From Rhizobium sp. (lineage in GTDB: Bacteria > Pseudomonadota > Alphaproteobacteria > Rhizobiales > Rhizobiaceae), in the NCBI GenBank assembly GCA_003527225.1, contig DPXQ01000114.1, positions 82,160 through 146,159 of the forward strand: a DNA stretch of 64,000 nucleotides. The letters are read 5' to 3'. Within the stretch, counting starts at the first letter, position 1, and each line of letters begins with the position of its first letter. Under the pieces are notes generated by a model that was given only the letters and a program-made list of their open reading frames with translations, ran no database searches and was not told the DNA's origin. Made by a program: the position numbers and the translations under genes. Below, in pieces: positions 16,601 through 25,150 of the stretch.

Positions 16601-17886
16601 GTTCGACAGCAATCCCGGCGCCAAGGATCTCGTCAACTTCGAGCGCGGACCGGCTCAATCAGAGTTGCTTCTGCATCACGCTCGATCGGGACGCGCTCTG
16701 CCGCGCCTTGGAGCGGGAGTCCGAAGACCCTGCATTCTGCACCTCCTTCATCCAGACAAAACCGCACCTGTTTTCCAATGTTCCGGTGTTCCTGCCTTCC
16801 GAAGCTATTGTGGAGATGGGCAAGAACGTGGCGGCGATCGAAGATGTGACCCGGATGCCTGCCTACCAAAGCACGGTTCTCTCATGGGCGCCCGAGATCG
16901 CACAGGAGGACCATGGGCCGCTCGGCGCCTTCATGGGCTATGATTTCCACCTCGATGACGACGGCCCCAGGCTGATCGAGATCAACACGAATGCGGGCGG
17001 CGCCTTCCTCAACGCGCTCCTTGCCCGCGCCCAACTGGCCTGCTGCGCCGAGATCGAAGGCGCGATCGAGGCAGCAAGGGCTAGTGATTTCGAGGCTGGG
17101 GTTGTACGCATGTTCCGGGATGAGTGGCACCGTCAGCGCGGCGACGTTTCCGTTGCCCGTATTGCCATCGTCGACGACCGGCCCGAGGAGCAATACCTCT
17201 ATCCTGAGTTTGTGCTGGCCCGTCAGTTATTCCTGAAGGCGGGCCTCGATGCGGTGATCGCCGACGCGAGCCAGCTCCGCTATGACCAGGGCAGGCTACT
17301 GGCCGGTGATCTGGAGATCGGCATGGTCTACAACCGTCTGGTCGATTTCGCGCTCGATCGCCCAGAGCACGCAGCTTTGAACGCCGCCTATCGGGAGGGC
17401 GCCGTGGTGCTGACGCCGAACCCGCACAACCATGCGCTCTTTGCCGACAAGCGCAATCTGACGCTATTGTCCGATCCCGCGGCACTGGAGGCCCTCGGGG
17501 TGCCGCCGGAACTGCGTTCGCAACTGGCCGGCATACCGCAAACCGTTTTGGTCACGCCCGAGAATGCCGATCTGCTCTGGCATTCGCGCAAGGACCTGTT
17601 TTTCAAGCCGGCGGGCGGCCATGGCAGCAAGGCGGTCTATCGCGGCGACAAGGTGACACGCGGCGTCTGGGCCGAGATCGCGCGCGGCGGGTATGTTGCC
17701 CAGCGTTTTGCCTCGCCGGGCGAGCGTGCAGTCAGGCTCGACGGCGCGGCCGTGGCGCGCAAGATGGATGTCCGGCTCTACACCTATGGCGGGCGCGTTC
17801 TGCTGGCCGCGGCACGACTCTATCAGGGGCAGACGACCAATTTCAGAACGCCGGGCGGTGGTTTCGCCTCGGTATTGGCAGTCTGA
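16597..17886 (+). CDS. ATP-grasp-like protein of unknown function
   Basis: A 429-residue soluble protein. The C-terminal third looks like an ATP-grasp ligase: DLFFKPAGGHGSKAV as the nucleotide-binding loop, GGYVAQRFA, and MDVRLYTYGGRVLLAAARL. A central MGYDFHLDDDGPRLIEINTN segment resembles the acidic metal-binding part of glutathione-synthetase-like enzymes, which suggests a rearranged or double ATP-grasp. It would form an amide bond, perhaps on a thiol peptide, but neither substrate is visible. It closes the ArsR operon; the start overlaps the stop of the CDF remnant, so the gene may have been joined to this operon secondarily. Confidence 0.7.
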   Translation: MSSTAIPAPRISSTSSADRLNQSCFCITLDRDALCRALERESEDPAFCTSFIQTKPHLFSNVPVFLPSEAIVEMGKNVAAIEDVTRMPAYQSTVLSWAPEIAQEDHGPLGAFMGYDFHLDDDGPRLIEINTNAGGAFLNALLARAQLACCAEIEGAIEAARASDFEAGVVRMFRDEWHRQRGDVSVARIAIVDDRPEEQYLYPEFVLARQLFLKAGLDAVIADASQLRYDQGRLLAGDLEIGMVYNRLVDFALDRPEHAALNAAYREGAVVLTPNPHNHALFADKRNLTLLSDPAALEALGVPPELRSQLAGIPQTVLVTPENADLLWHSRKDLFFKPAGGHGSKAVYRGDKVTRGVWAEIARGGYVAQRFASPGERAVRLDGAAVARKMDVRLYTYGGRVLLAAARLYQGQTTNFRTPGGGFASVLAV

Positions 17887-17977
17887 CGACGAAGTCACCA
17901 GCCAATCCGACATCGACCACCTGGTCGCTGGTCTATGAGTCTGGGCAAAGGCCCGCATCCTCGCTGGTCCTTGTCTC

Positions 17978-18406
17978 TCAGCGTTTGCGGCCGGCGGCTG
18001 CTCGCTTCGAGGCGTTCAGCGCGACGGCGGCGCGAATGAGCGCCTTCAGCGCCTCCTCGTCCATCTCGTCGTTCTCGTGGAAATCGATGGCCCGCCGGGT
18101 ATTGCCCTCGAGGCTGGAGTTGAAGAGGCCCGAAGGGTCCTCCAGCGAAGCGCCCTTTGCGAAGGTCATCTTCACGACCGTCCTGTAGGTCTCGCCGGTG
18201 CACAGGATGCCGTCATGCGACCAGACGGGAACGCCGCGCCACTTCCATTCCTCGGCCACTTGCGGGTCTGCCTGCCGGATCAGGGCCCTGATCCGCGCCA
18301 GCATCGCGCCCCGCCAGTCGCCCAATTCCGCGATCCGCGCATCGATCAGCCGGGAGGGGTCCTCTCCAGTTTCTCCTTCCGGGGCGCCGCTCTCTCCTGT
18401 CTTCAT
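17978..18406 (-). CDS. DUF1801 domain-containing protein
   Basis: A 142-residue soluble protein with the YdhG/DUF1801 pattern: RIRALIRQADPQVAEEWKW, then GVPVWSHDGILCTGETYR and VVKMTFAKGASLED. Members are small proteins of unknown biochemical function, sometimes near iron genes. I use the ATG at 18406, with AGAGGG eleven bases upstream; the ATG at 18427 is equally possible. It is convergent with the ATP-grasp gene and ends in a Lys/Arg-rich tail (NASKRAAAGRKR). Confidence 0.8.
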   Translation of the reverse strand: MKTGESGAPEGETGEDPSRLIDARIAELGDWRGAMLARIRALIRQADPQVAEEWKWRGVPVWSHDGILCTGETYRTVVKMTFAKGASLEDPSGLFNSSLEGNTRRAIDFHENDEMDEEALKALIRAAVALNASKRAAAGRKR

Positions 18407-18602
18407 GGCTGCTGTCGCCCTCTCCATGGTTCCCGCCGCTCACATCTTCTCGCCCGGCAGCTGGCTTGCCTGCCCGATCTGGCGCGGCCAGACGGAAACT
18501 TTTCTACAGCCAGAGCGTGTGGCCCGGATGATAGCATGTCTTCTTCTGCCTTCAAGCTCTGGCCGTAACGGAGTGCCGCCGACCGAAGTGATCTCCCCGG
18601 AA

Positions 18603-18632
18603 CCAAAAAGAGCGGCCTATGTCCGGCCGCTC
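18603..18632 (-). terminator. Rho-independent terminator after the VOC gene
   Basis: On the minus strand GAGCGGCC and GGCCGCTC pair around a seven-base loop and are followed by CTTTTTGG. It lies 31 bases past the stop of the VOC-family gene. Confidence 0.85.
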
Positions 18633-18662
18633 CCCAAACGCCACCCTCTCAAGCCCAGCCCC

Positions 18663-19520
18663 TTACGCAGTGCTGAGCGTCAGTCCGATCCCCCACGGGT
18701 CTTTCAGCGCATGGCCCTCGGCCGTACGGGAAACCGGGATTTCGAGGCTTTCGAGCGTGGCAAGCGCGGTGTCGAGTGCCGTCTGGTCGTTGAAGGTCAG
18801 CGAATAATCGGCAAGGCCCGACATATCCCCTGCGCGCGCCGTGGCGCCGCGGCTGTTCCAGACATTGGCGGCGATGTGGTGGTGATAGGTGCCGGCGCCG
18901 AAGAAGCTCGCGCCCGGGTAGCGCGCCATCTTCTTCAGCCCGAGAACGCCTTCGTAGAAGCCGTCGGCCTGCGGAATGTCGCCCACCTGCAGATGCATGT
19001 GGCCGATGGCGGCGGCCTCCGGCATGCCGGCCCATCCGGTTTTCGGCGCTTCGTCATAGAGCGCCTGCAGGTCGAGCCGCAGCGTGGCCATGTCCACCGT
19101 GCCGTCGTCATGGAAGGTCCAGTCCTCCGGGGAGCGGTCGCGGTAGACCTCGATGCCGTTTCCTTCCGGATCGGAGAGATAGATCGCTTCCGAGACCAGG
19201 TGGTCGGAGGCGCCGTCGAGCGCAACGTTGCTATGGGCGGCATGCGCCAGCCAGTGGGCAAGCGCCTGCCGGTCGGGCATCAGGAAAGCGGTGTGGAAAA
19301 GGCCGGCCGCGTTGCGGGGCGCGGGGCGCAGGTCGCTTCGCGTCGTCAGCATCAGGAGTGGCCGCCCGCCCGCGCCGAGCACCACGCCGCTCGCGCTCTT
19401 TTCAAGCACGCCGAGGCCAAGTATGGTCCGGTAGAAGGTCGAGACCCGGTCGAGATCGGCAACCGCGAGATGGGCGGTGCCGACATGGATCGGGCGGGTG
19501 AGGGCAAAGCTTTCCGTCAT
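18663..19520 (-). CDS. VOC family protein, catechol-2,3-dioxygenase (CatE)-like
   Basis: A 285-residue protein made of two vicinal-oxygen-chelate modules. The first runs IHVGTAHLAVADLDRVSTFY to IYLSDPEGNGIEVYRDR, the second GHMHLQVGDIPQADGFYEG onward. His in GTAHLAV, His in GHMHLQV and Glu in GIEVY fit the 2-His-1-Glu metal site of extradiol dioxygenases. Relatives are Bacillus CatE-type and similar. The start MTESFALTRP at 19520 follows AGGAAG; a longer frame to 19601 has no similarity. It is a single gene with a clear terminator. Confidence 0.88.
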   Translation of the reverse strand: MTESFALTRPIHVGTAHLAVADLDRVSTFYRTILGLGVLEKSASGVVLGAGGRPLLMLTTRSDLRPAPRNAAGLFHTAFLMPDRQALAHWLAHAAHSNVALDGASDHLVSEAIYLSDPEGNGIEVYRDRSPEDWTFHDDGTVDMATLRLDLQALYDEAPKTGWAGMPEAAAIGHMHLQVGDIPQADGFYEGVLGLKKMARYPGASFFGAGTYHHHIAANVWNSRGATARAGDMSGLADYSLTFNDQTALDTALATLESLEIPVSRTAEGHALKDPWGIGLTLSTA

Positions 19521-19706
19521 GGCTGTCTTCCTGCATGTTGCGGCTTTTCGGGCGGGCCGGCGCGCGGCGGCGGGAGCTGTCCACGTCCGCTCTTCATTCA
19601 TTTGTTCGATTGCTTAATGCCAATATGGGCCGCCGGCATCGTTCACGAAAGATCGGAATCGGGAGACTTATTGTTCGATAATCATTGACAAGCCCTCGCG
19701 GCAAAA

Positions 19707-19720
19707 TTGATCTTGATCAA
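19707..19720 (+). promoter_or_regulatory. FNR/FixK box upstream of universal stress gene
   Basis: TTGAT-CTTG-ATCAA is a perfect match to the FNR/FixK consensus. It lies 90 bases before the uspA-like start; with the box at -41.5 transcription would begin near 19755. This predicts induction at low oxygen. Confidence 0.75.
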
Positions 19721-19809
19721 TGCGGGATTTCCCGTCACGGTCGATTGTTCGACGCAAGGGCAGGAAAGGCGGGACGCTGAAGAGCCTGCCGCTACAAGGA
19801 GAGAGTTTC

Positions 19810-20220
19810 ATGTACAAGAAGATCATCGTGCCGGTCGATTGCGGGGCACTGGACAAGGGCGAGAAGATCCTGCGCAAGGCCGCAACGCTTCTGGATGCCG
19901 GCGGCGCGATTATCCTCCTGACCGTGGTCGAGGACATGCCGGGCTATCTGGCGATCGACCTGCCCGTGGATCTCATCGAGAACGCCGTCAAGGACGGCAA
20001 GGCGAAGCTCGTCGGACTGAAGGAGAAGACCGGCATCGACGCACGGGTGGAAATCCGCAGCGGCGCGCCGGCCCGCGAAATCCTCGCTGCGGCCAATGAG
20101 CATGGCGCCGATCTCATCATCGTCGCCAGCCATGTGCCGGACCTTGCCAACTATTTCATCGGCGCAACCGCAGACCGCGTCGTTCGCCATTCGAAGTGCT
20201 CGGTTCTGGTCGACCGCTGA
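19810..20220 (+). CDS. Universal stress protein (UspA family)
   Basis: A 136-residue single-domain Usp. MYKKIIVPVDCGALDKGEKI is the first strand and loop, and GATADRVVRHSKCSVLVDR is the C-terminal signature with the ATP-binding G-2x-G-type loop partly kept. Such proteins help survival under starvation, oxygen limitation or stress. AAGGAG lies eight bases upstream of the start. A perfect FNR/FixK box upstream suggests microaerobic induction, and the DksA-like gene follows 49 bases later, probably in the same transcript. Confidence 0.92.
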   Translation: MYKKIIVPVDCGALDKGEKILRKAATLLDAGGAIILLTVVEDMPGYLAIDLPVDLIENAVKDGKAKLVGLKEKTGIDARVEIRSGAPAREILAAANEHGADLIIVASHVPDLANYFIGATADRVVRHSKCSVLVDR

Positions 20221-20269
20221 TCGGCAGCGGCTGGAACCATAGAGACGTCAAACGAGGAAATACCCGCAA

Positions 20270-20590
20270 ATGGACACCACGAAATACGAAAACATCCTGC
20301 GCCAGCGTAACCTGGAGATCCTGGCCCGCCTGAACAAGATCGACCGCGATCTCAGCGAGCAGAAGAGCCCGGACTTCGAGGATCAGGCGACCCAGGCCGA
20401 AAACGACGAGGTGCTCGAGGAATTCGGTCAGGTCGGCGAGACCGAGCTGAAGGCGATTGACGCCGCCCTCAAGCGCATTGCCAACGGCACCTTCGGCACC
20501 TGCGTGAAATGCGGCAAGCCGATCTCCGAAGAGCGGCTGGCGGTCGTTCCCCATACGCCCTTCTGTCAGGAATGCGTGGCCGAAGTCTGA
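20270..20590 (+). CDS. TraR/DksA family zinc-finger protein
   Basis: A 106-residue protein with an N-terminal coiled coil (KYENILRQRNLEILARLNKI) and a C-terminal four-Cys zinc finger CVKCGKPI with CQECVAEV. DksA-family proteins reach into the RNA polymerase secondary channel and modulate stringent transcription. The coiled-coil tip contains DFEDQATQAENDEV, not the DxxDxA motif in its classical form, so it may be a short TraR-like variant. It follows the Usp gene and precedes a strong terminator. Confidence 0.9.
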   Translation: MDTTKYENILRQRNLEILARLNKIDRDLSEQKSPDFEDQATQAENDEVLEEFGQVGETELKAIDAALKRIANGTFGTCVKCGKPISEERLAVVPHTPFCQECVAEV

Positions 20591-20612
20591 TCGGACGCGT
20601 CCATCGAGCTAG

Positions 20613-20646
20613 GCCCTCTGTCCCGCGCGGGCAGGGGGCTTTTTTG
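20613..20646 (+). terminator. Rho-independent terminator of the usp-dksA transcript
   Basis: GCCCTCTGTCCCGC and GCGGGCAGGGGGC form a stem that is followed directly by TTTTTT. It lies 22 bases past the DksA-like stop. Confidence 0.9.
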
Positions 20647-20649
20647 TGC

Positions 20650-21214
20650 GTCGACCGGTTGTGAGAATCTTGCGTAGCCGCCGCCGACTTCGAACGGGAG
20701 GGCAGACGCAACATCTGGCAAAACGTCGTTGCGGCCCTCTACGCCGCCGAAGCCCGCACGCAGGCCCGCATCGGCAAGGCCCTTGCTGCTGCGCCAGCAG
20801 CGGACATTTGCCTGCGCTTGAACGAAGGACCACCTTGGGGCTGGTTCCGGACCGTCGGCTTTTGGCAAACTGAGTTCGGAAAGTTGCCATTCGGCAAGCC
20901 GCTCCGCTCACTCGATCAGCACGCGATACACCGGCCCCGACCTGCCTCCCGACGGGGAGGCGCCCGAGTTCGTCGCCCGAGAAGACGGCATCGGCTAGAT
21001 AACCAGCAAAGTAGGTCAATACAGTGCTGCGCACCATCGGCGAGTCCGGCAGGGCCTCGCAATCAAGGCCGAGCGACATTAGAGGCCAGCAAGCCGCTTG
21101 TGATCGGCCACATCGAAGGTGCCGCTGGTGAGTGGACGATAGGCTTGGGGCTCGAAGCAGCCTTGCGAGACAGAGGAGGCCGGGTGCCGTTCGCGCGACA
21201 CCCGGGGTCAAGAG
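20650..21214. other. 565-base stretch without a supportable gene
   Basis: Open frames on both strands cross this stretch but none starts with a ribosome site or shows family similarity. Codon pattern is broken. It sits between a strong terminator and an SDR gene and may be a decayed gene or a junction left by insertion of the SDR/AraC pair. Confidence 0.4.
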
Positions 21215-21970
21215 TCAGATGGTCTGCCCGCCCGACACTTCGACGCGCTGGCCGTTGACCCAGCGGTTGTCGGGGCCGAGCAGGCTCGCCACCATCGGGC
21301 CGATATCATCGGGCACGCCGACGCGGCCGAGTGCGGTCATGCTGGCGAATGCCGTGTTATAATCCGCTATGTCACGCACCGCGCCGCCCAGGAAGTCGGT
21401 TTCGATCGCGCCCGGCGCCACGGTGTTGGCGGTGATGCCGCGGCTGCCCAGCTCCTTGGCCATGTATACCGTGAGAATTTCGACCGCACCCTTGGCAGCC
21501 GAGTAGGCCGAGAAGCCGGGGAACGACACGCGGGTCAGCCCCGACGAGAAGTTGATGATGCGGCCGCCATCTGCCAACATCGGCAACAGCGCCTGCGTCA
21601 GGAAGAACACGCCCTTGACGTGGACATCGAACAGCATGTCAAACTGTTCCTCGGTGGTGGTGGCGAAGTCGGCCATTTCGCCGTGCCCGGCATTGTTGAC
21701 GAGATGGTCGAACGTGTCGCCCTGCCATGTAGTCGTCAGCGCGGTTCTCAGCGCCTCGATGAATGCCGGAAAGGTCGAGACCTTACCCGTGTCGAGCTGT
21801 AGCGCCACAGCCTTGCGGCCCAGCGCTTCGATGTCGGCGACGACGGCGTCGGCCTCGTCCTTGCTGCTGCGATAGGTTAAAATCACATCGCCGCCGTGAC
21901 GAGCGATGCTGATGGCGGTGTTGCGGCCCAGGCCGCGGCTACCGCCGGTGACGAGTGAAATGCTGGTCAT
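21215..21970 (-). CDS. Short-chain dehydrogenase/reductase
   Basis: A 251-residue NAD(P)-dependent oxidoreductase. The cofactor loop TGGSRGLGRNTA is at the N-terminus, NNAGHGE follows near residue 90, the catalytic Ser lies in NFSSGLTRVS, and YSAAKGA holds Tyr and Lys of the YxxxK pair; the C-terminus ends in VSGGQTI. The substrate cannot be told. The start at 21970 is set by the MTSISLVTGGSRG opening. It is divergent from an AraC regulator 110 bases away, a frequent SDR/AraC arrangement in which the regulator controls the reductase. Confidence 0.92.
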   Translation of the reverse strand: MTSISLVTGGSRGLGRNTAISIARHGGDVILTYRSSKDEADAVVADIEALGRKAVALQLDTGKVSTFPAFIEALRTALTTTWQGDTFDHLVNNAGHGEMADFATTTEEQFDMLFDVHVKGVFFLTQALLPMLADGGRIINFSSGLTRVSFPGFSAYSAAKGAVEILTVYMAKELGSRGITANTVAPGAIETDFLGGAVRDIADYNTAFASMTALGRVGVPDDIGPMVASLLGPDNRWVNGQRVEVSGGQTI

Positions 21971-22080
21971 ACATGCCTCCGTTGCTGCGATATTCTTATG
22001 CAACGGACCGGCCCCGCGTGGTTGCGCGATCCTCCCGAATTTTTGCCTGATTATCCTGCCATGTTGTCGGAAGGGTCTGG

Positions 22081-22983
22081 ATGCCGTATCAAGCCACAAT
22101 GACCGATCCCCTCTTGGACCAAGCCCGTCGCTACGCTGATGCCCATGTCGACCCCACCGGCGTTGCCGCAACACCGGTGGCGGGGATGGTGATCCTGCGC
22201 GAAACCGCGCCGACCATGTTGCAATTTGCCGTTTCCAAGCCATTGATGGCGCTCGTCTTGCAAGGCAGCAAGCGTGTGACGATGGGCAGCCGCAGCTTCG
22301 ATTTCGGCGCCGGCGAATCGCTGCTGATCACCACCGATGTCCCAACCGTCAGCCAGATCACGACCGCCAGCAAGGTCTTGCCTTATTATTCGATGGTGCT
22401 CGAACTCGACCCCGCCATCATCGGCGATCTGGTCGATCAGATCGGGCCGGTCCCGTTCGAAGCGGATCGGCCGGTTCGCGTCGATCCGACCGAAACGGAA
22501 ATTGCCGATGCGGCGCTCCGCCTTGTCCGGCTCTTCGACCGGCCCGCCGCGCTGGCGGTGCTCGGCGAGCAGTTGCGCCGCGAGCTGCACTATTGGTTGC
22601 TCGCCGGCCGGCACGGCGGCGCCATCCGCGCGCTGGGTGTGACCGACAGCCATGCGCAGCGCATCGCCCGTGCGGTTGCCTTACTACGCGATCATTATGC
22701 CGAGCCGGTGCGGGTTGAAGCGCTGGCGGCGGCGGCGGGCATGAGCCTGTCGGCCTTCCACGTTCACTTCCGCGGCATCACATCGCTGACGCCGCTGCAG
22801 TTTCAGAAACAGCTTCGGCTCATCGAGGCCCGACGCCGGATGCTGGCGCAAGGAGAGGCGATCAGCGATGCGGCCTACAGCGTTGGTTACGAGAGCGTCC
22901 CGCACTTCACGCGCGAGTATGGCCGAATGTTCGGACAGCCGCCTGCACGTGATGTCCGGCAAGCGCGCGCGCAGACCGCATAG
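22081..22983 (+). CDS. AraC family transcriptional regulator (YqhC-like)
   Basis: A 300-residue regulator. The N-terminal part (VILRETAPTMLQFAVSKPLM, then LVLQGSKRVTMGSR) is an AraC_N-type sensory domain, and the last 100 residues hold two helix-turn-helix motifs (VEALAAAAGMSLSAFHVHF and ISDAAYSVGYESVPHFTREY). YqhC-type regulators respond to aldehydes and activate an adjacent reductase, which fits the divergent SDR gene. GGAAGGG precedes the ATG at 22081; an internal ATG at 22099 is an alternative. Confidence 0.92.
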   Translation: MPYQATMTDPLLDQARRYADAHVDPTGVAATPVAGMVILRETAPTMLQFAVSKPLMALVLQGSKRVTMGSRSFDFGAGESLLITTDVPTVSQITTASKVLPYYSMVLELDPAIIGDLVDQIGPVPFEADRPVRVDPTETEIADAALRLVRLFDRPAALAVLGEQLRRELHYWLLAGRHGGAIRALGVTDSHAQRIARAVALLRDHYAEPVRVEALAAAAGMSLSAFHVHFRGITSLTPLQFQKQLRLIEARRRMLAQGEAISDAAYSVGYESVPHFTREYGRMFGQPPARDVRQARAQTA

Positions 22984-23246
22984 AGCATTCCCGATACACC
23001 ATCCTTCCAGGAAAACCGGTGATCCAAGCCAAAGGCAGTTATCGCCATCCACTTCGGAAAAAGCCGCCCGTCATCTATACCACCGGAATTGGACATCTGG
23101 CCTGATAAGGCAAGCGGCTTTCAGGGAATTTTCACAGCAGGCCAAACGGCTCAGATGAGGGCGCAAAGCAGCCGTACTCTTCAACAGCAAACGAATGCCC
23201 TCAATGGGCTGCAATCGGAATACGCCACGTTCGCGCTTCCCCCCAA

Positions 23247-23350
23247 TCACCCCACCTTCAGCAGCGCCCCGATCGTCCCGCCGATCAGGAGCAGGATGCT
23301 GATCAGGAAAGTCGGCGCCGCACCCGGGCCGCGCTTGTTTGCGTGCTCAT
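23247..23350 (-). repeat. Duplicated 3' end of the MAPEG gene (left boundary of fluoride cassette)
   Basis: These 104 bases match the 3' end of the intact MAPEG gene (25151-25254) in the same orientation, with 94 identities by my count and no gap. The copy still encodes the C-terminal residues KRGPGAAPTFLISILLLIGG and ends in frame, but has no 5' part. Similarity fades a few codons upstream. The rest of the 22984-23547 gap shows no gene. Confidence 0.85.
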
Positions 23351-23547
23351 AGCATTGCTGCGGCGACGTGCCGGCCCTTGCCCCAGGGGGCGGATCTGTT
23401 TGATTCTTCCTCCAAGAGTACCGGCGAGGGGCCGGTAATCGCTAAGTTATGGTTCGTCGTACATCGAGACATTTCCGGGACCCTCTGCCCTTCCCTGGCA
23501 AGGCGCTTCGTTGACAGCCGGGAGCATCCGACGCTAAATGGCATCAC

Positions 23548-23608
23548 GGTAATGGATTTCTACCGGGCTCAAGCCGAACCGCTTTCTCGAAAGGCTGATG
23601 ATTCCTAC
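23548..23608 (+). ncRNA. Fluoride riboswitch (crcB motif)
   Basis: The order GGTAATGGATTTCTACC, then AACCGC with a small hairpin TTTC/GAAA, then GGCTGATGATTCCTAC follows the crcB RNA consensus (GGNRAUGG...CC, AACCGC, CUGAUGA-NCCUAC). GGTA/TACC forms the first stem and GGA can pair with TCC as the pseudoknot. It ends 29 bases before the crcB start codon. Fluoride binding would switch on the gene or operon. Confidence 0.85.
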
Positions 23609-23637
23609 TCAAGCGCAACAGGCGAAAGAGTAGAGTC

Positions 23638-24045
23638 ATGCCGTCATTTACCCTGATCCCCTATATGGTCGTATTCGCCGGAGCTGGCCTTGGTGGCGCC
23701 TTGCGCCATGGCGTCAACCAGATCGCCGCACACCTGTTCGGCTTCGCGTTCCCTTATGGTACCTTCATCGTCAATGTTCTCGGTTCACTGGCCATGGGGC
23801 TACTCGCGGAATACTTCGCCCTGAGAGGTGGGCTTCCCCAGGAACTTCGGTTGCTGCTGACCACAGGGGTGCTTGGCGGCTTCACGACCTTTTCAACTTT
23901 TTCTCTCGATACCGTCACCATGTGGGAACGCGGTCAAGGCAGCGTGGCCATGGCTTACGCTGTCCTGTCGCTTGCGCTCTCGGTTGGCGCGCTTATAGCC
24001 GGTCTGGCGATCGTCCGCGTCTTTTTGTCAGGAACAAACCTATGA
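23638..24045 (+). CDS. crcB: Fluoride channel CrcB/Fluc
   Basis: A 135-residue inner-membrane protein with four helices that works as an antiparallel dimer to let fluoride out of the cell. GAGLGGALRHGVN in the first helix, PYGTFIVNVLGS with the central Asn, and TTGVLGGFTTFSTFSLD with the Phe box and Na+ site are all present. It follows a fluoride riboswitch, and its stop overlaps the start of the EamA-like gene, so the cassette is one operon. Confidence 0.95.
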   Translation: MPSFTLIPYMVVFAGAGLGGALRHGVNQIAAHLFGFAFPYGTFIVNVLGSLAMGLLAEYFALRGGLPQELRLLLTTGVLGGFTTFSTFSLDTVTMWERGQGSVAMAYAVLSLALSVGALIAGLAIVRVFLSGTNL

Positions 24046-24479
24046 AGACCCTTTTCACCACTTGGCCCTTCTGGGCGCTTCTGTCTGCCATGTTTGCAGC
24101 CCTGACCGCGATCTTCGCGAAAATTGGCATCGAGAACGTCAACTCGGACTTTGCAACCTTCATCCGCACGATAGTAATCCTGCTGGCGGCGGGACTGATG
24201 GTCTACATCACCGGCACTTGGCAGTCCCCCGGTACGATCGGGGGACGGAGCTGGCTTTTTCTCGTGTTGTCCGGCCTCGCCACGGGTGCATCATGGATTT
24301 GCTATTTCCGCGCCCTGAAACTCGGAGACGCCGCGCGAGTGGCGCCGATAGACAAGCTCAGCGTCGTGTTTGTCGCCGTCTTTGCCGTGGCGTTTCTCGG
24401 CGAGCGCATGGCGCTGCCGAACTGGCTCGGAATTGCGATGATCGCAGGCGGAGCGGTGCTGGTGGCCTATCGTGCCTGA
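24042..24479 (+). CDS. Small EamA/DMT family transporter
   Basis: A 145-residue membrane protein with about five helices and one EamA domain, from FWALLSAMFAALTAIFAKIG to LGIAMIAGGAVLVAYRA. The WICYFRALKLGDAARVAPIDK segment is a family landmark. Half-size EamA proteins are thought to dimerise. It overlaps crcB by four bases and therefore should be made in response to fluoride, although its substrate is unknown. Confidence 0.88.
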   Translation: MKTLFTTWPFWALLSAMFAALTAIFAKIGIENVNSDFATFIRTIVILLAAGLMVYITGTWQSPGTIGGRSWLFLVLSGLATGASWICYFRALKLGDAARVAPIDKLSVVFVAVFAVAFLGERMALPNWLGIAMIAGGAVLVAYRA

Positions 24480-24498
24480 TTCCGCCGGGACTGACGAA

Positions 24499-25101
24499 AT
24501 GAAGGACGACAACCGTCTGATACAGCCCCGGAACCGGCTTCGCCGCTGGCTGAAGCGCATGGCTGGAGGCCTGTTGGCCACGGTAATGACGATTGGCGGC
24601 TATCTCGGCTACCTCCAGCTCAGCGGCAATTTCCACCCGGTCATCGCCGGCGAAGTCTACCGTTCGGCACAGCCGAGCGGCGACGCAATTGCCCGATATG
24701 CCCGCGAGCAGGGTATCCGCTCCATCATCAACCTTCGCGGCCCCAATCCGGGCAAGGCGTGGTATGATGAAGAAATAGAAGCCGCTACGACGCAAGGCGT
24801 TGCCCACTATGATTTCGCCATGTCGGCCAGCAAGGAACTGTCCCGTGACCGCGCGGCGGAACTGATCGAACTCATGGAGCGGGCGGAAAAGCCCGTGCTG
24901 ATCCATTGCCAGGCGGGCGCCGATCGGAGCGGCCTCGCCGCTGCGCTGTATGTAGCGGCGATTGCCAGGGGCGGGGAAAATGCGGCCGAAGGCCAGATTT
25001 CGCTCCGCTACGGGCATGTTTCGCTGCCCATGACGGCTGCCTATCCCATGGATCGGAGCTTTGAGGCACTGGAGCCGTGGTTGGGATTCCCCCACTCCTG
25101 A
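24499..25101 (+). CDS. Dual-specificity/tyrosine phosphatase-like protein
   Basis: A 200-residue protein with an N-terminal membrane anchor (MAGGLLATVMTIGGYLGYL near residue 22) and a phosphatase domain. The P-loop HCQAGADRSG carries the catalytic Cys and Arg in CX5R form, and IRSIINLRGP with DFAMSAS forms the earlier part of the domain. It resembles bacterial DSP enzymes such as those that act on phosphotyrosine or small phosphates. The start is either this ATG or a GTG at 24472 overlapping the EamA gene. It is the third gene of the fluoride cassette. Confidence 0.85.
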   Translation: MKDDNRLIQPRNRLRRWLKRMAGGLLATVMTIGGYLGYLQLSGNFHPVIAGEVYRSAQPSGDAIARYAREQGIRSIINLRGPNPGKAWYDEEIEAATTQGVAHYDFAMSASKELSRDRAAELIELMERAEKPVLIHCQAGADRSGLAAALYVAAIARGGENAAEGQISLRYGHVSLPMTAAYPMDRSFEALEPWLGFPHS

Positions 25102-25150
25102 CGCTTGTTCCCCGCCGTTTGGTGTTGATGCGCGAGGACGAACTCGCGCG

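Noticed and set aside
20609..21211. A 200-codon minus-strand frame
   Set aside because: No ribosome site or family similarity; runs through a terminator and has an unnatural composition.
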